A stretch of DNA of 64,000 bases from Psococerastis gibbosa. Its lineage: Eukaryota > Arthropoda > Insecta > Psocodea > Psocidae. The number at the start of each line of letters is the position of its first letter. The stretch's first letter is position 1. Shown here one piece after another: positions 1 through 11,876 of this stretch. The stretch is from contig OZ020490.1 of the NCBI GenBank assembly GCA_963971405.1, positions 17,199,464 through 17,263,463 on the forward strand, written 5' to 3'. Both the position numbers and the translations under genes were made by a program. The notes beneath the pieces were generated by a model. It ran no database searches, was not told where the DNA came from, and saw only the letters and a program-made list of their open reading frames with translations.

Positions 1-266
1 ACCTGTACACGGAAACCCTTCAACCTTGAAAAGCCGCTGCGCCTTCATTGATTTTAATGTGTAATCAAGCTTGTTGTCGTCTGATGGTGGCAGAGCCAAT
101 CTGTGGAACGGTCACGTTTGCCTTACAGAGTACCAGGTACTCCTAAACGTATTGCCCATTAGCATACGTCAAGCTCTAATAAATTCCCTGGTTGGCGGGA
201 CTAAAGAAATTAAAAAAACCTCATTAATGTCGTCAGCAACTTTTGATTTCTATGGGAATCATAGCT

Positions 267-620
267 AACGGCCCTACCAAGTTGAATCCACGAGAGCAGA
301 GCGGGTTACAAACTGCGGCAAACTTGGTAGTGTGCACAGCGTTGGCAGGGGAACATGGTGGGACATGATAACGCGCTGAGACTATACCAGTCCGTCTGAG
401 TGCGTGTAAGTCCTGGTCACCTCCGAATTAATCGTGTTCCCCAAGTGGTTCGGAATCCACTATAATCGCAGGTGATCCACCTTGTCAGTCAACTCCTCTT
501 CTCCCTTTGGTGAAGGAGTCTGCCTTTAGGGTGCCTCAAGTTAATAAACAGACTCACTCCCCCCGCCAGTCTGACTGGGTTGCTTAAAGCAAAAATGCTG
601 AAAACAGGCGTTAGAAAAAA
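267..620 (+). repeat. 5S-like SINE (family B), near-complete copy
   Basis: Copy of a SINE found seven times in the window; the best copy is 56897-57269. It starts with a 5S rRNA-like head (GCTAACGGCCCTACCAAG), passes a conserved middle stretch (CCAAGTGGTTCGGAATCCAC) and ends at a variant of GGCGTTGGAAAC. The AAC tail has decayed to A's. No coding potential. Confidence 0.75.
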
Positions 621-1036
621 AATATAGCTAGCCTCGGAACCTTTGTTAACTATGAAGATAGCATGCCCAATGGAACATTGTATATTTAGCATTTTAAATT
701 TGTACAGCTTACCTATGAGGCTGAAATTTGACGAAGATTTAAATAAAACTCGAAGTAGAGAAATTCCAGCTCAATTGGTGCGTTAGAAAGAATTTAATTT
801 CCGATCTTCACTTTACCCTGCCTTTGACGCTTTGTCCCATCAAATTAACACGCCTACCAACAGCCCACTGGAGATTGGAAACTGTGAAAATACATTACCT
901 CCCAGTTCCCCTCGAAATAAATTAATGGTTAGATTTCACCCAAGACCGCGGCAAATTTATACATTGAATGTGATTGCCTAATTTAAAATTTTCAGGAAAT
1001 CACTGGAGAACATTCTCTTAGGATCTGGTCATCATG

Positions 1037-1336
1037 TTGTTTGTTGTTTCCAACGCCTACTTTCAGTATTTCTGCTTTAAGCAACCCTGTCAGCCTGGCG
1101 GGGGGGGGGGGGGGTGAGTCTGTTTATTACCTTGAGGCACCCTAAGGGAAGACTCCTTCACCTCGTGGAGGAGGGGAGTTGACTGATAGGGTGGACCTCC
1201 TGATTATAGTGGATTCCGAACTACTTGGGGAACATGGTAAAGTCACACGATTAAATCGAGAGGAGGTGACCGGGACTCGACACGCACGTAGACTGACTGG
1301 TACAGTCTCAGCGCGTTATTATGTCGCACTATGATG
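1037..1336 (-). repeat. 5S-like SINE (family B), truncated copy
   Basis: Reverse-strand copy of family B holding the tail and middle. It stops at the GCGTTATTATGTC portion, so the 5S-like head is missing. A run of about 15 G's at 1099-1113 expands a shorter G run seen in other copies. Confidence 0.7.
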
Positions 1337-2056
1337 GTCATCAATATTAGGCCTATATCGCATCTCAGTTATTTTTAGATTATTCAAAAATTCCAATTAA
1401 TACTTGTAGTACTACTGCATGACGAAGATTTTCTACTATTTTTGCATTTTCTGAGGGTCTGCTAGGACATTGTATTTATAAATATAATAGAGGAGCATGT
1501 ATGCAAAAGGCGATTGTCATTTGAACCTGTAAATGCAAGAAAACTTTTGAAATCTAAATGCTTCTACATTGTGGGCTGTAATATTTTAATTAATATTCTA
1601 CGATAATATAGGAATAACATTAGACATTTTATTACATTTTTTGTAGCAGTCGATGTGACGATAAGTGATAACACCGACTGAAAAATTATGTTCTGTGACA
1701 AATCGCCTTTCACATTAATGCTCCTCGATTTAAGAGGAGTGGGTTTCAATGTTTTCGAAATTTGGCAACAAGCGTATTTTATGCATCTTATTTTATTTTA
1801 TGTTGCTAAGCCGAAACCGGTCGCTTTTGATAGCTCAATTACCAGTTGCTGCAGCTGTTGGCTGCACAAAGGCAGATTCTACGGTGACAGACAGACCTGC
1901 AATAGAATCTGCTGTTGTGCACTAACCCGTTTGCTTCAATGTATCTCGACGACTTTATCTTATACTTTACTTGTGTTGTATAATTTAACTGTCTTAGTGC
2001 AACGGGCTTTATTGCAACTTGGTACGCCGGGGACCCTTCGATCTTGCTTTAAGATC
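1337..2056. other. AT-rich spacer, no gene recognised
   Basis: I see no splice-bounded exon or known repeat here. A 127-codon open frame at 1688-2071 has no recognisable domain or coding-like composition and looks like chance. Confidence 0.5.
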
Positions 2057-2299
2057 CTAGCTCAGGTCTAGTCTCCTGCAGAACCGAAGTAGTCCCTTAT
2101 TTCTCTTGGTAGCCGTACGAGTCAACCCTTCCCTATATACCGGCGCCACCATTGCCTCGCCCGTCTCATTCGAATATAACATGGGGTGAACTCCTGTGAA
2201 CAGTCTTAAGTAATGATGGTGTTTTCCCAGACCACAGTGACCTGCCAATATACCAATCACCGCCCTACTTAACATCATAAGTTCACCGTTCAAGGACAT
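2057..2299 (-). pseudogene. Degenerate LINE fragment, possible C-terminal region
   Basis: The minus-strand frame contains a stretch reading ILAGHCGLGKHHHYLRLF. It resembles the conserved region near the end of jockey/R1-type LINE polyproteins, where RNase H is followed by a G-H-C segment. No reverse-transcriptase motif is left and the rest of the frame is unrecognisable. If the reading is right it is a short relic; chance similarity cannot be excluded. Confidence 0.35.
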
Positions 2300-2579
2300 G
2301 GTTTTCCCATCATTCGCTTACTGTTTATCTGGCCCTCTGTCTAATGCCAGGAGCCTACCTTATCTGCTTATCCTCGGTTAGTGACCACTCTTCTCACAGC
2401 AGACCTCGTTAGAGCTACATGTATACTACCCGAAGACGATGATGACATTTGGAATATTTCTTTTATTTTTATTTTATTATTGCATATAAGCGGAAGTTTA
2501 TTCGATATTTGTAAGTGCTCCAAATGTCGTCCTATCGTGGTCGGGTAGTACCTATTATATTACCACCGTAAAAACTTAC

Positions 2580-2873
2580 CCCCAAACGATTCATGATGCC
2601 TATTGTTGGTATGCTGTGGAATGGGATGAGTGTGGAAATGGTGCACTTGACTGTCGATGTCGTCGACTTCGAGGATGTCCTGCGGGAACGCCTCCCAGAT
2701 GGGGTTGTTCCATGGCGAGTGCGACAGCACCGGGTTGAAGTCGAAACTGGCACTTCCCGACCGGAAATGGCTGTAGGAGGTGGGTGGGGGCAGGTTGTAG
2801 GACATGGCACTGCTGTTGGAGATGGCTAGCAGACGATCGAGGGTAAATCATGCGAGTTTTTAGATGAGATTGC
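2580..2873 (-). CDS. Probable first coding exon of an unidentified cellular gene
   Basis: Minus-strand exon with good signals at both ends: an acceptor with a pyrimidine-rich tract ending TATTCCAG at 2874-2885, and a strong donor, GGGG then GTAAGTTTTT, at 2579. The frame starts at ATG 2805, 45 bases after an in-frame TGA (2850-2848). The exon therefore has about 68 nt of 5' UTR and 226 nt of coding sequence, ending in phase 1. The 75 visible residues begin MSYNLPPPTSYSHF and contain an acidic patch (WEAFPQDILEVDDID) followed by a His-rich segment. Third codon positions are GC-rich against an AT-rich background, as expected for real coding DNA. Such low-complexity N-termini are common in transcription factors, but I do not recognise the family. 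Later exons were not found in the window. Confidence 0.55.
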
Positions 2874-3123
2874 CTGGAATAGAAGAAATGACAGTTAGGG
2901 TGACTTCGAACATCCTTTTGAAAATTGAAAGTCGGAGGACTATTGAAAGCGTATTTTTAAAACGCCTGATCTTATCATGGAAGATGATCACACTTGTTTA
3001 CTAATTACTTGCTGCTTGGCATAATAGCTTAATGTGAGCTAGTCAGAGGGCAAACCTTCCACCAGCTACAGTACCTATGGTCAAGGTGGGGAATATAGTA
3101 AGAAAAAGATTTTAATTTACAGT

Positions 3124-3330
3124 TGTCAGGACATGCAGAGTAGTGGTACAGACTCCGACTATCACCCGAAAAGTTGTTGGTTCGACTTCCACACTTGCTA
3201 CATTTTCTGGCCATGCTTCGGAGGGGTTTCCTAGTTGAGTGTGAGAGAGGGCTTACAGCCCTAACTCCGCTAGGTTGGCTTAGTAATAGAACAAAAAAGT
3301 CAATATTTATTTTATTATTTATATTTATTT
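3124..3330 (+). repeat. tRNA-derived SINE (family C)
   Basis: The head carries Pol III boxes: A-like CAGAGTAGTGGTACAG and a decayed B box GGTTCGACTTCC. It is followed by the family body (CTTGCTACATTTTCTGGCC ... CTCCGCTAGGTTGGC) and an A/T-rich tail after AATAGAACAAAAAAGTC. At least seven clear copies occur in the window. Confidence 0.8.
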
Positions 3331-3749
3331 ATAAACGGTACAATCAAACACTTAACCCCTCCGATTGTCTCTTAAGGGCATCAATATAAATGACATATAA
3401 TAATATGTATATTGTATATAAAAGTATAGCCGCATATCAGCATCTGATAGTGAATTTTTATTATAATTTTTAATACTATAGTGCAGATCGGGGTTCCCAA
3501 ACTAATGTTTTCTTATTTCTTACTTTGGTCCGTGGACCACCTGGTATATGCCTGTGGACCACCGGTGGTCCACAGGTTGGGAGCCACTGCTATAGTAGAT
3601 TATGTTGTTACTCACCGTACACACTGTAGGTTAAGTTGAGTAGAATCAAAACTAATTTTTCGAAGCATTAACCAACCAATCTAGAACAGCTGGACAATAG
3701 TCTACGACTATATGCAGTTAGACTCCATTGTACTACTGATACTGCAATA

Positions 3750-4133
3750 GGCGCCCATTCCATTGACCGGCTAGGGCTATTTCCAAAAACAGTGACGTGG
3801 TAGCAGACATTCAAGACTTAGGTTGCGTTTCCACCGATCTCGCATTGCAGAATGCAAATGACACTGACGAAAATTAGAATTTTTCTTTTTATAGAAATCT
3901 ATTAAAATGTTTGTACTTAACATGTCCCATGCCGCCATTTTTTAATTTTAGTTTGTTTGTTTGTGATTTTACTGTATGATCATTGATCAATTTTAACTAT
4001 GGCATAGAGGAAAATAAACATTTCCGTCAATCCTGCAATGCGAGGTCGGTGGAAACGCCACCTAAGTCTTGAATGTCTGCTACCACGTCACCGTTTTTGG
4101 AAATAGCCCTAGCCGGTCAATGGAATGGGCACC
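3750..4133. mobile_element. Palindromic MITE, 384 bp (D1, core type I)
   Basis: Long inverted repeat. The left end GGCGCCCATTCCATTGACC mirrors the right end GGTCAATGGAATGGGCACC, and the pairing continues inward past GACGTGGTAGCAGACATTC. A non-palindromic AT-rich core lies at about 3884-4030. Its flanks (ATA left, TTA right) are a decayed 3-bp duplication. It has the same length as the copy at 43366. A TWA duplication with GG/CC ends fits a PIF/Harbinger-type MITE. No transposase gene. Confidence 0.85.
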
Positions 4134-5560
4134 TTAGTATATCACTACACAATCAAACCTTAACTGCACTGAGAGTCAAGAGGTTGCGAACTGAATGTTA
4201 GAATCAAGCTGGACCTTAATGACCTATTAAAACAGTGACCTTTGTCAAAAACTGTGTAGGAACCTTTAACGGTTAACAAACTTTCATGTAGACTTAAAAA
4301 TAACTTCGGTTCCATATACTGTATGTCTGGATGAATGATCATATTTTTATCATGTAAGCCATTGTTCCGTGACATGTTAAATGTAGCCTACCAGTCATAC
4401 TGAAAATAACATGTCTAGCCGGGCATTCTCAAGGGCTAAAACTTAAAATGTGGGTCAGCTACAGCAGATGTAGCCTAATTAAACAATTAAACAAAAGGTT
4501 TTAGGGGGGCGGATGGCAATTTGAAGCTTTGTTATTACTAGCTAGTAAAAAAAAACGTGGCAAATAGACACTTGTAGGCAGTGATTGACATTTCCGCGCC
4601 AATTCCTTCTTTTTAATTTTCAAGCCGCCCCCACCGCCCCCCTTTAATCTGCCACTGCCTGATTCATGGGGCTTGAAGATAAAGTTTGAAATTGCACATT
4701 AATTATATAAAGAGCTCCTTTCACCCATTTCTGTTGCATAATAATAAAATATGGGCTACTAGTAGTTATTGTAGGCTATCTATCATTAACGTTAGTAGGC
4801 CGTGCAGATTAAGAACCATTTCAATTCGGCTAGTTATTTTGGAGCAGGCGTACTATGGCGTTTAAAGAATAATTTATTCCGGGGTTAAAAATGTGAAAAA
4901 AACAATTATTGTTAGCTATTAAAATTAATTTCTTGCATTTTTAACCCCCGAATAAGTTATTTTCTAATGTCATAGAACGAAAGGGAACGGATGTAAGTAA
5001 TGACGTTGATCTGATTTGCTGGCACCATGGTGGTGAAACCTATCTGCAGTCTGAGGGCCTGACTTAGGCCCGGCTCACACGGAAGAATCTCCCAGTCCCG
5101 ATCTGCCGGCGACTTTTCCATTATAGTCTCGTAGTCAAGGCAGTAGCCAGAACTTTTTTTTGCGGGGGGGGGGGAGGTATTCAGAAATGTCAATGAATAT
5201 TACATAGCGGTTTTTATTTTCCCCCTGAAATCCGATTATATATAGTATGAAGCCATTACATTTCTGGGGGGGGGGGGGGTTGAACCCCCATGAACCCTCC
5301 TTGGCTACGGCCTTGATTGTAATGTTTGGGGTTGCGGACCCACAGGGTCTACTTCAGAAGATTTCTATTATCTGGCGTGTCTACGGGAAAACCGTGCACT
5401 TTCGTGCGGTCGGCTTCACGCCAGCTTCCAAAATCGCCAGGAAATCGACAAGTCTTCTGCTAGCCCTATGGCTACAATAGAAAAGACTTCGGCAAATCGA
5501 GACTGTGAGAATCATCTGTTTGTACAGTTCTCAGTTCATGGACGTCCGATGTTATAAGAC
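4134..5560. other. Spacer with poly-G tracts, no gene recognised
   Basis: AT-rich sequence with G runs at about 5164-5175 and 5266-5279. A segment starting TTAGGCCCGGCTCACACGG at 5062 looks like one end of another TTA-targeted MITE, but I could not find a matching second end. Nothing coding is supported. Confidence 0.45.
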
Positions 5561-5572
5561 CGAAATTAGAGA

Positions 5573-5643
5573 GACTTGTGGTCCAGTGGTTAAAACGACG
5601 CCCCGGTTAGGCGTAGATCGTGGGTTTGAATTCCGCCAAGTCC
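5573..5643 (+). pseudogene. tRNA-like sequence (pseudogene or SINE head)
   Basis: A tRNA-like fold can be drawn. The acceptor strands GACTTGT and CCAAGTC pair at six of seven positions, and the anticodon stem ACGCC/GGCGT is perfect with a 7-nt loop, CCGGTTA. The A box TGGTCCAGTGG is a full match and the B box GGTTTGAATTC is close. A T8 run, a possible Pol III terminator, follows directly. The loop has C rather than U at position 33 and the D and T stems are poor, so a working tRNA is unlikely. Confidence 0.5.
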
Positions 5644-6030
5644 AGTTTTTTTTATATTCTTTCATTTCGGTTATAAAAAATTTAAATTAATGTCAATTAC
5701 ATATTGTATGTACCATATAATTGTCATGAGCCCTAATTCTATCGAAAATATACGTATAAATAATGACTTTCTTTTTTATTACTGAACCAACTTATGGAAA
5801 TTAAAGCCCTCCCATACATTTTTATTAGAAGGTCGGCTGCCTGCTTTACATGTCCTCTGAAGCTTGTGCAGAAAATGTAGGAAATATGGAACTGAAACTA
5901 ACAGCCATTGGGGTAACAAATATTTCCAACGCCTAGTTTAAATAATAATAATAATAACATTAAGTAATTATAAGATTAATCTTAATAAATAATATTATAA
6001 AGAATACTTGGTAGCAGTCGATAGTATAGA

Positions 6031-6240
6031 TCTGTCAAAACAAGTAGAGTAGTGGTACAGACTGCGACTGTCACCCTGGTTGTTGGTTGTAGGTTCGAGT
6101 CCCACACATAATCAAGTTTTAGCCATGCTTTGGAGGGCATGTAAAGCAGGTGGTCCTGAGCCTTCCTAGTTAAGTGTAACTCCGCTAGGTTGACTTAGTA
6201 ATAGAACAAAAAGTCAATCTATTTTTATCTTTTTTATAGT
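6031..6240 (+). repeat. tRNA-derived SINE (family C)
   Basis: Head AGTAGAGTAGTGGTACAGAC with an intact B box GGTTCGAGTCC, then the family body and the AATAGAACAAAAAGTCAATC tail. It shares the full layout of the copy at 3124. Confidence 0.8.
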
Positions 6241-7495
6241 GGACATCATGAAGTATATAACTATAGGTAGTAGTAGGCTATAAACTTGCAATATAATACA
6301 TATGAACCCTTCAGACTTTAATTTTGTTTCAGCCGTTTGTGAGGCATGTTGTTCTAAATCCTAGCATCAGCATGAATCCTATTTTAGTTTTTAAAAAATT
6401 TTCTTCTGTTGTCATGTGTCCTTATTCTTTTTGTGTTGTTAGCGCGGCTGCCGATGTTCCTAACACGTCTTATCTTATCAGAATTATGAATTTTTACTCA
6501 TTAGTATAAGTTTTTGTCCAATTTGTTTACTTTAATAGTTGAAAAAAAAATTGAAACATCGTTCTTACAAAAACTTGTGCATGGTGGCTTAGTTATAAAT
6601 TACCAATACACAAGGCATACTTACGTATATTAATTTCCAGACATCGCTAAAGTGCACTCTATCCACACAACACACACACACAATTAGTCCGTATTTGTTC
6701 AGTGACTGGAATTAGATTAATAAGAACACTTTTCTCACAGTGACTAGTTCCTAACAGCGGCATGAAAGATATAAAGTTGCATAATAAAACCGGAGCTGTG
6801 ACAGTCGATGAGTGGGTGAAGATGTGGAGATATCATGTTCCGAATCGTGACTCATTAGATTTGCATGTGTTCAAGGGGATGCAAAAACTGGGAATTATTG
6901 TTAATGGTGATATAGGGCTGATTTAGTACTCTATTCTTGACAGGGTCAAACCATGAGAACCCCCCCCCCCCTATGTTTTTTTTAACTTCCTGAATTAGTT
7001 TTGTTTTATTAATTTAATGATATTTAATGATATTATAAATGAATGGCTCCCCATCGCCGACGCCAGGAAAAAAAAATATATATATATAGAAGAATTTGTG
7101 ATACATACATATGTAGCCCTCCTAAAATTTCTTCGATGGTGAAACTATTCTTAACTATCGTATCTAGATATTTAGTGCCATTGTAGCCTAGGCTGTCAAC
7201 ACGGTACAATAGAAAATGTGAAGATTTTTAACAGCTTTCTTGTTCCTTTTCAGTTTCTACTTTATTGTTATGCCTAGAATAATTAGTTTATCGTGAAGGG
7301 CATTTCTATCTAGTGTAGCCAATTCCATTTAAAAGGAGGTCGTAAACCCCCTGACCCCCTTGAGATCCACCCTTATAAATATTGATATTCTATAGTTGCT
7401 TTGATGTCAGATATTGTGCGATAAGGAATAGACCTCTCAAATCCCTATACTTGGTCACTCGGAGAACTCTTGAGTCTTGACCATTGAAACCATTG
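6241..7495. other. AT-rich spacer, no gene recognised
   Basis: Contains a short C run (6961-6971), a short TA microsatellite near 7075-7088 and scattered A/T tracts. No exon or family repeat was recognised. Confidence 0.4.
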
Positions 7496-7832
7496 CGACT
7501 TCGGTGGCAAAGTGGTAGCGTGCTTGTACTTGTGCGAGTCTCTACACACCTTGCGGTCGGAGACGTGTCGTAAATCGACACAAGTATCTATTAGGTTACT
7601 TCGACTTCGATGGCCAGGTGGTAACGTGCTTGCGCTTGTGCGAGTCTTTACACGCCATGCAATCGGAGACGTGTCGTACTCATCACGGGTAATAACCTAC
7701 AGAGGCGACTGATAAGGTCAATCGGATACATTCATTAAATTGTATACGATTAATCCTTTTTTTTATACAAAACAAAAAAAACTTGAAGGGGTTAATCGGA
7801 TACGTTCATTAAATGGTTTGTACGTGATTAAC
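7496..7832 (+). repeat. Two adjacent copies of SINE-like family E
   Basis: The unit reads CGACTTCGGTGGCAAAGTGG, then TAGCGTGCTTGTACTTGTGC and a GGAGACGTGTCG segment. It occurs at 7496 and again at 7601. The second copy continues into the family tail (CAATCGGATACATTCATTAAA), part of which is repeated once more at about 7795. The tRNA-like opening suggests a Pol III-derived SINE; I have not matched it to a named family. Confidence 0.65.
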
Positions 7833-8084
7833 CTTTTCGAAAAAACAAAACAAAAAATATGATATTTGAAAATTTGTTTACTCTCACGATTCCCCCAAAA
7901 TTCTTAGTTTGAGATTTCAATTGTCCTTCAAGAAGTCTGAGAAGCTAACTGACGGTTTCGTTGCTTTGCATAATCACACCCATATGGTAAAAGTAAAAAA
8001 GTAAATTCGTGTCGGGGTGGTACTACCCGTGGTACAGGAGTTTTCAGGTTGCATCAACAGCCTCCTGTTTAACCTATCGACAGT

Positions 8085-8246
8085 CAGGGAAGACTGCCGG
8101 GACCGCCGGCTTTACATGCCCTCCGAAGCATGGTAGTCAGAAGATAAATAATTGTACCACTAGAAAATTTTGGCATTCGAGTGGGACTCGAACCAGTCAC
8201 CTTCTGGATGATAGTCCGAGTCGTTACCTCTACGCCATTCTGACTA
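8085..8246 (-). repeat. tRNA-derived SINE related to family C
   Basis: Read on the minus strand it has an A-box-like start (GTCAGAATGGCGTAGAGGT), a B box matching GGTTCGAGTCC, then the family C CCATGCTTCGGAGGGCATG segment. The head differs from the main group, so it may be a separate subfamily. Confidence 0.65.
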
Positions 8247-8573
8247 CTACCATATGGTATCCCCATAGGTGGCGTTAGGCAATTTTTCTGGAGAGGGTAA
8301 CCAAAAGTTGACAGTTGCCATCGGGAACTTTTCATTGAGACGTACCCAGTTCCCCCCCCCCCCCCATTTTTGTGGCCTGTGTGTGCCACCAACTCCGAGT
8401 TTTCCAGTGTGCTTGCTTGGCGGTTGATCGGACTTTTGTTCATAACGTATGCCTGAGGTACAGTCGCTGAAACATGAGTAGTTCTAAAAAATATTGCAGA
8501 AGCTTTCCAGGCATAGTGTCACCATCCACTAATATTTGAGCTTTTTATAATATATTGGTTACATAGAGCATGC

Positions 8574-8755
8574 CGGCCGCCATACCAAGTTGAGTCCAGC
8601 GGACCAGAGCAGGTTCAAAGATGCAGATAACTTGGTCGTGTGTACAGTGCCGGTAGGGAAACATGGTAGGACTTGTCCTGGTCACCTCCGAACTAATCGT
8701 GTGACTTCACTGTGTTTCCCAAGTGGTTCGGAATCCACTATAATCAAGAGGTCCA
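8574..8755 (+). repeat. 5S-like SINE (family B), partial copy
   Basis: Has the 5S-like head (CATACCAAGTTGAGTCC) and the middle CCAAGTGGTTCGGAATCCAC, with an internal deletion. It stops before the tail. Confidence 0.65.
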
Positions 8756-9099
8756 CTGTCCTATGGGCTGGCGTAGGACAGTCAAGTTGGAGTCGCTCTA
8801 TGGGCCCAAATATGAGGCCTAAGTTGTTATTAACCCGTCGAACACTACTACTACTACTACATAGAGCATATAAAGAGAAAGCATTCGGGGGCTATGGAGT
8901 TCAGGTGGATATATTGCAGGCTTACTAGGTGGAAGGTGTGTTATTATTCGCTTGAAGGGTTTTGTGGAGTATGTAATGCTTTAGGCTAATTAAAATTTTG
9001 TTGTAATGTTTTGTTGAGGAAATGTAGGATTTATGTAAGTGTTTCATTTGTGCATTGTATTGTTAGTACTTATTACTTCACTGTTCAATAGAATTTATT

Positions 9100-9290
9100 C
9101 TGGTTCATATTTTGAAAATATAATAACAAGGCTTTCACGGCCTGAGTTACGTGATGAAGCAGTAGAATCCGAGATGACAGGCCGTGGTCGTTCTGAAAGC
9201 GTACTTCCCAACGTTTCGTCAAAATCCGCGGTCGACATCTTCAGTGAAACAGCGTAGACTTCAGAGTAGACTCTCAGCAACAACGTCCTA
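9100..9290. repeat. Possible Penelope-like element terminus
   Basis: Contains CTTTCACGGCCTGAG and an opposing CAGGCCGTGG, which can pair as a hairpin, followed by CCCAACGTTTCGTC and GACATCTTCAGTGAAAC. From memory these phrases resemble terminal repeats of Penelope-like retroelements in animals. No reverse transcriptase or GIY-YIG endonuclease frame is adjacent, so this is a tentative label. Confidence 0.3.
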
Positions 9291-10230
9291 TCAACTTAGT
9301 CACTTATTTTGACATATCATTCGTTTGCCCAAAATTGTGGTTTTTCATATATTTCACTTAACTCCTTCATCCAATGAAACTGACCTCAACTGACCCCTCC
9401 CCTTTACTTTCTCCAGTTCAGGGTTCAGCTATAGCTTGAATGTATTTGAAATAGACTAGGCCGCAACATTCTTTGGAATGGGAAGTAAACGGCATTGTCC
9501 TCCGATCTTTTGACTGAAAGGTCTACAATCAAGCCATCTTGTATTATATAACAGGCCCACTTGGCAGCATGCTACGGCGTTCTAAAACAAGTAACAACTG
9601 GTCCAAGGCCCTGAAAAATATTTTTAACTGAGTGGCCGCCATACATTTTTAAGGGGTTACGCACGGCAACTCCATTGACCTTAACCTGAGCCTCTCATCG
9701 TATAATAAAAGATTCGTCTGATAGGTACTTTGTCATTGCCGCCGCTCACAATAGACACAGAAGGTTATTAAATATTTTTTGGGAAAAGAATAATAGATGA
9801 GGTTGAAGGTAGGATTCAAGAAGTAGTTCGCATTATGTACGTCGTCGTCACGTTGGTTCATAGGAAATGAAATACTTCCCTACTACCTACCTACTGTGGA
9901 TAGATTTACCATACGATTACTGTCTAGGCCTATAGGTATATTTACTTAATTTACTGTATGTCTTTTTATAACCACGTTTAGAATAAGTTTTTTTTATGCA
10001 TTGCTAGAGTAAGATTGTTCAAGTTAAGCGTACCTATGTATTTTGGGAATTGTATTGTTTTTGGACATGGGTTAGGCTGAAAAAGACTTTCTAGTCTTAA
10101 GTCTCGCCCCGTAAATAAAAGACGTTTATTTTTATTATTACTATTAATAGTCTACTACTATCTGCTGTACTGCGTCGGCTGAATAGTCTAGTTGTAGCCT
10201 ATGATTCTATGGACCTCTTTAGTCCAGGAA
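9291..10230. other. AT-rich spacer, no gene recognised
   Basis: No ORF, exon or recognised repeat that I can support. Confidence 0.4.
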
Positions 10231-10597
10231 CGTTGTTTGTTTGTTTTCAGCATTTCTGCTTTAAGCAACCCTGTCAGCTTGTAGGGGGAGTGAGTCTGTA
10301 AATTAACTTGAGGCACTCTAAAGGTATTCGACTCCTTTACCACAGGGAGAAGGGGAGTTGACTGACAAGGTGGATCACCTGATTATAGTGGATTCCGAAC
10401 CACTTGGAGAACACAGTAAAGTCACACGATTAATTTGGAGGTGACCAGGGCTCGGCACTTTGGCTGACTAGTAGTCTCAGCGCGTTATTATGTACCACCA
10501 TGTTCACCTGCCAACGCTGTGCACACTACCAAGTGCTGCAGTTTGAAATAGGCTTTGTAACTCTGTTCTGGTAGATTCAACTTAGTACGGCAGTAGG
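10231..10597 (-). repeat. 5S-like SINE (family B)
   Basis: Nearly full-length reverse-strand copy, from the tail complement GTTGTTTGTTTG to a decayed head ending near CTTAGTACGGCAGTAGGC. Confidence 0.7.
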
Positions 10598-11485
10598 CAA
10601 AAGTCAATCTCTTGCCTTCCAATTTATTAAACCTATAATGTTGGAATCACTATGTCTCCTAGTTCTGACCACACCTGAATTATTATTTTATTGCAACTCA
10701 GAATATTGATTGATAATTTATGTCCTAATCCGCACGCCCCAAGTATTGATTTTCGCAAGAATCGCACCTGATTTTGAAATACTCTTTTAATCTATATTCG
10801 CCCACTAACACTCCCTCGTCTTTTACAAGGTTAAGACTTGTCCTCACAGACATACTATGTTGCAGCTACCTAATAACCTACCGACTATAGTACTGCAGGT
10901 ACCTACAAATCTGCATTCTGTATGCAGACTAGTTGGCAGGCAGTTCAGGCGCGAATGAGATACAAACAAAAAGGGCCTAACTCCATTTCCCACATATAAT
11001 TGCTCTGCAATTTTCCTATATATTGCGGCTAATTATACATACTGTATATGCAAGTAGCTGAAGTGGGAAGTGCTGCACTCATGCACTCATTAGCCAGGAA
11101 ACTCATTGTTCTTTATGTCCAAGGAAACTGTAATGCCTATTATTGGAGATCTATTTATCTATTATTTGACGATTAGCGGGATTGTGTAAAAGTGTCATTT
11201 GTTTGGAGAACAGTCTATTATGACGTGGCTGTAATGAGACCTATTGAGAAACGATTACTTGTGTAGGCAGTTTTTTTTTTCTCATTACAGTAGTTGGTCC
11301 ATTCTGTCAATGAAATATGAAGTAAGCTATATGCTCGTGAATGTAAGACATACGTTCATTCATAGCATTGGCGTATATATAAGGGGGTATGGGAAAGTGT
11401 AAGACGAAATTAACTAATGTGAGTTGTTGTAATGCATAATTTGTCAGGTCTAGTAGCTGATTGGGTCAACAGTGAGCGGTAAAAT
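10598..11485. other. Spacer, no gene recognised
   Basis: Unassigned AT-rich sequence without recognised repeats or exons. Confidence 0.4.
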
Positions 11486-11876
11486 AAAGAACCGGTCCGA
11501 GTTTACTCGAACATGCTTTCCAATTTATATATTAGTAGATGGAGGAAATGAGTAATTTCATGGTAAATAATTTTCCCATGGTTAAATTTCGGATATCTCC
11601 GGGGGGGGGGGGGGTTGTCCATCTGACGTCACTGAAGGTGAGATAAATTCCAGATAGGTCAGACCAACACATTACCACACAGCAATAATGGCAGGACACG
11701 CAATGCATTTGAGCGCGAATTTTCTATCATTTTTTCAAAAAATAATTTTTTGCACAAAACCAAATAGTTTTTTTTGGGAAAGCAACCTGTCTAGTTTCGT
11801 TACTCAATTTAACACCTAAAACATATATGAAAGTAGAAATCATCGATAGAAAGGTTTCGCAGAAAAATTATTTTTA
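11486..11876 (+). repeat. Family A repeat, 5' part only
   Basis: Starts AAAGAACCGGTCCGAG, with the ATGCTTTCCAATTTAT terminal motif and a G run after GGATATCTCC. Similarity ends after AGAAAAATTATTTTTAG. The half carrying CAGA units and the other end is missing. Confidence 0.75.

Noticed and set aside
1688-2071. 127-codon plus-strand open frame
   Set aside because: No domain, no promoter or splice signals, AT-rich composition like the flanks.
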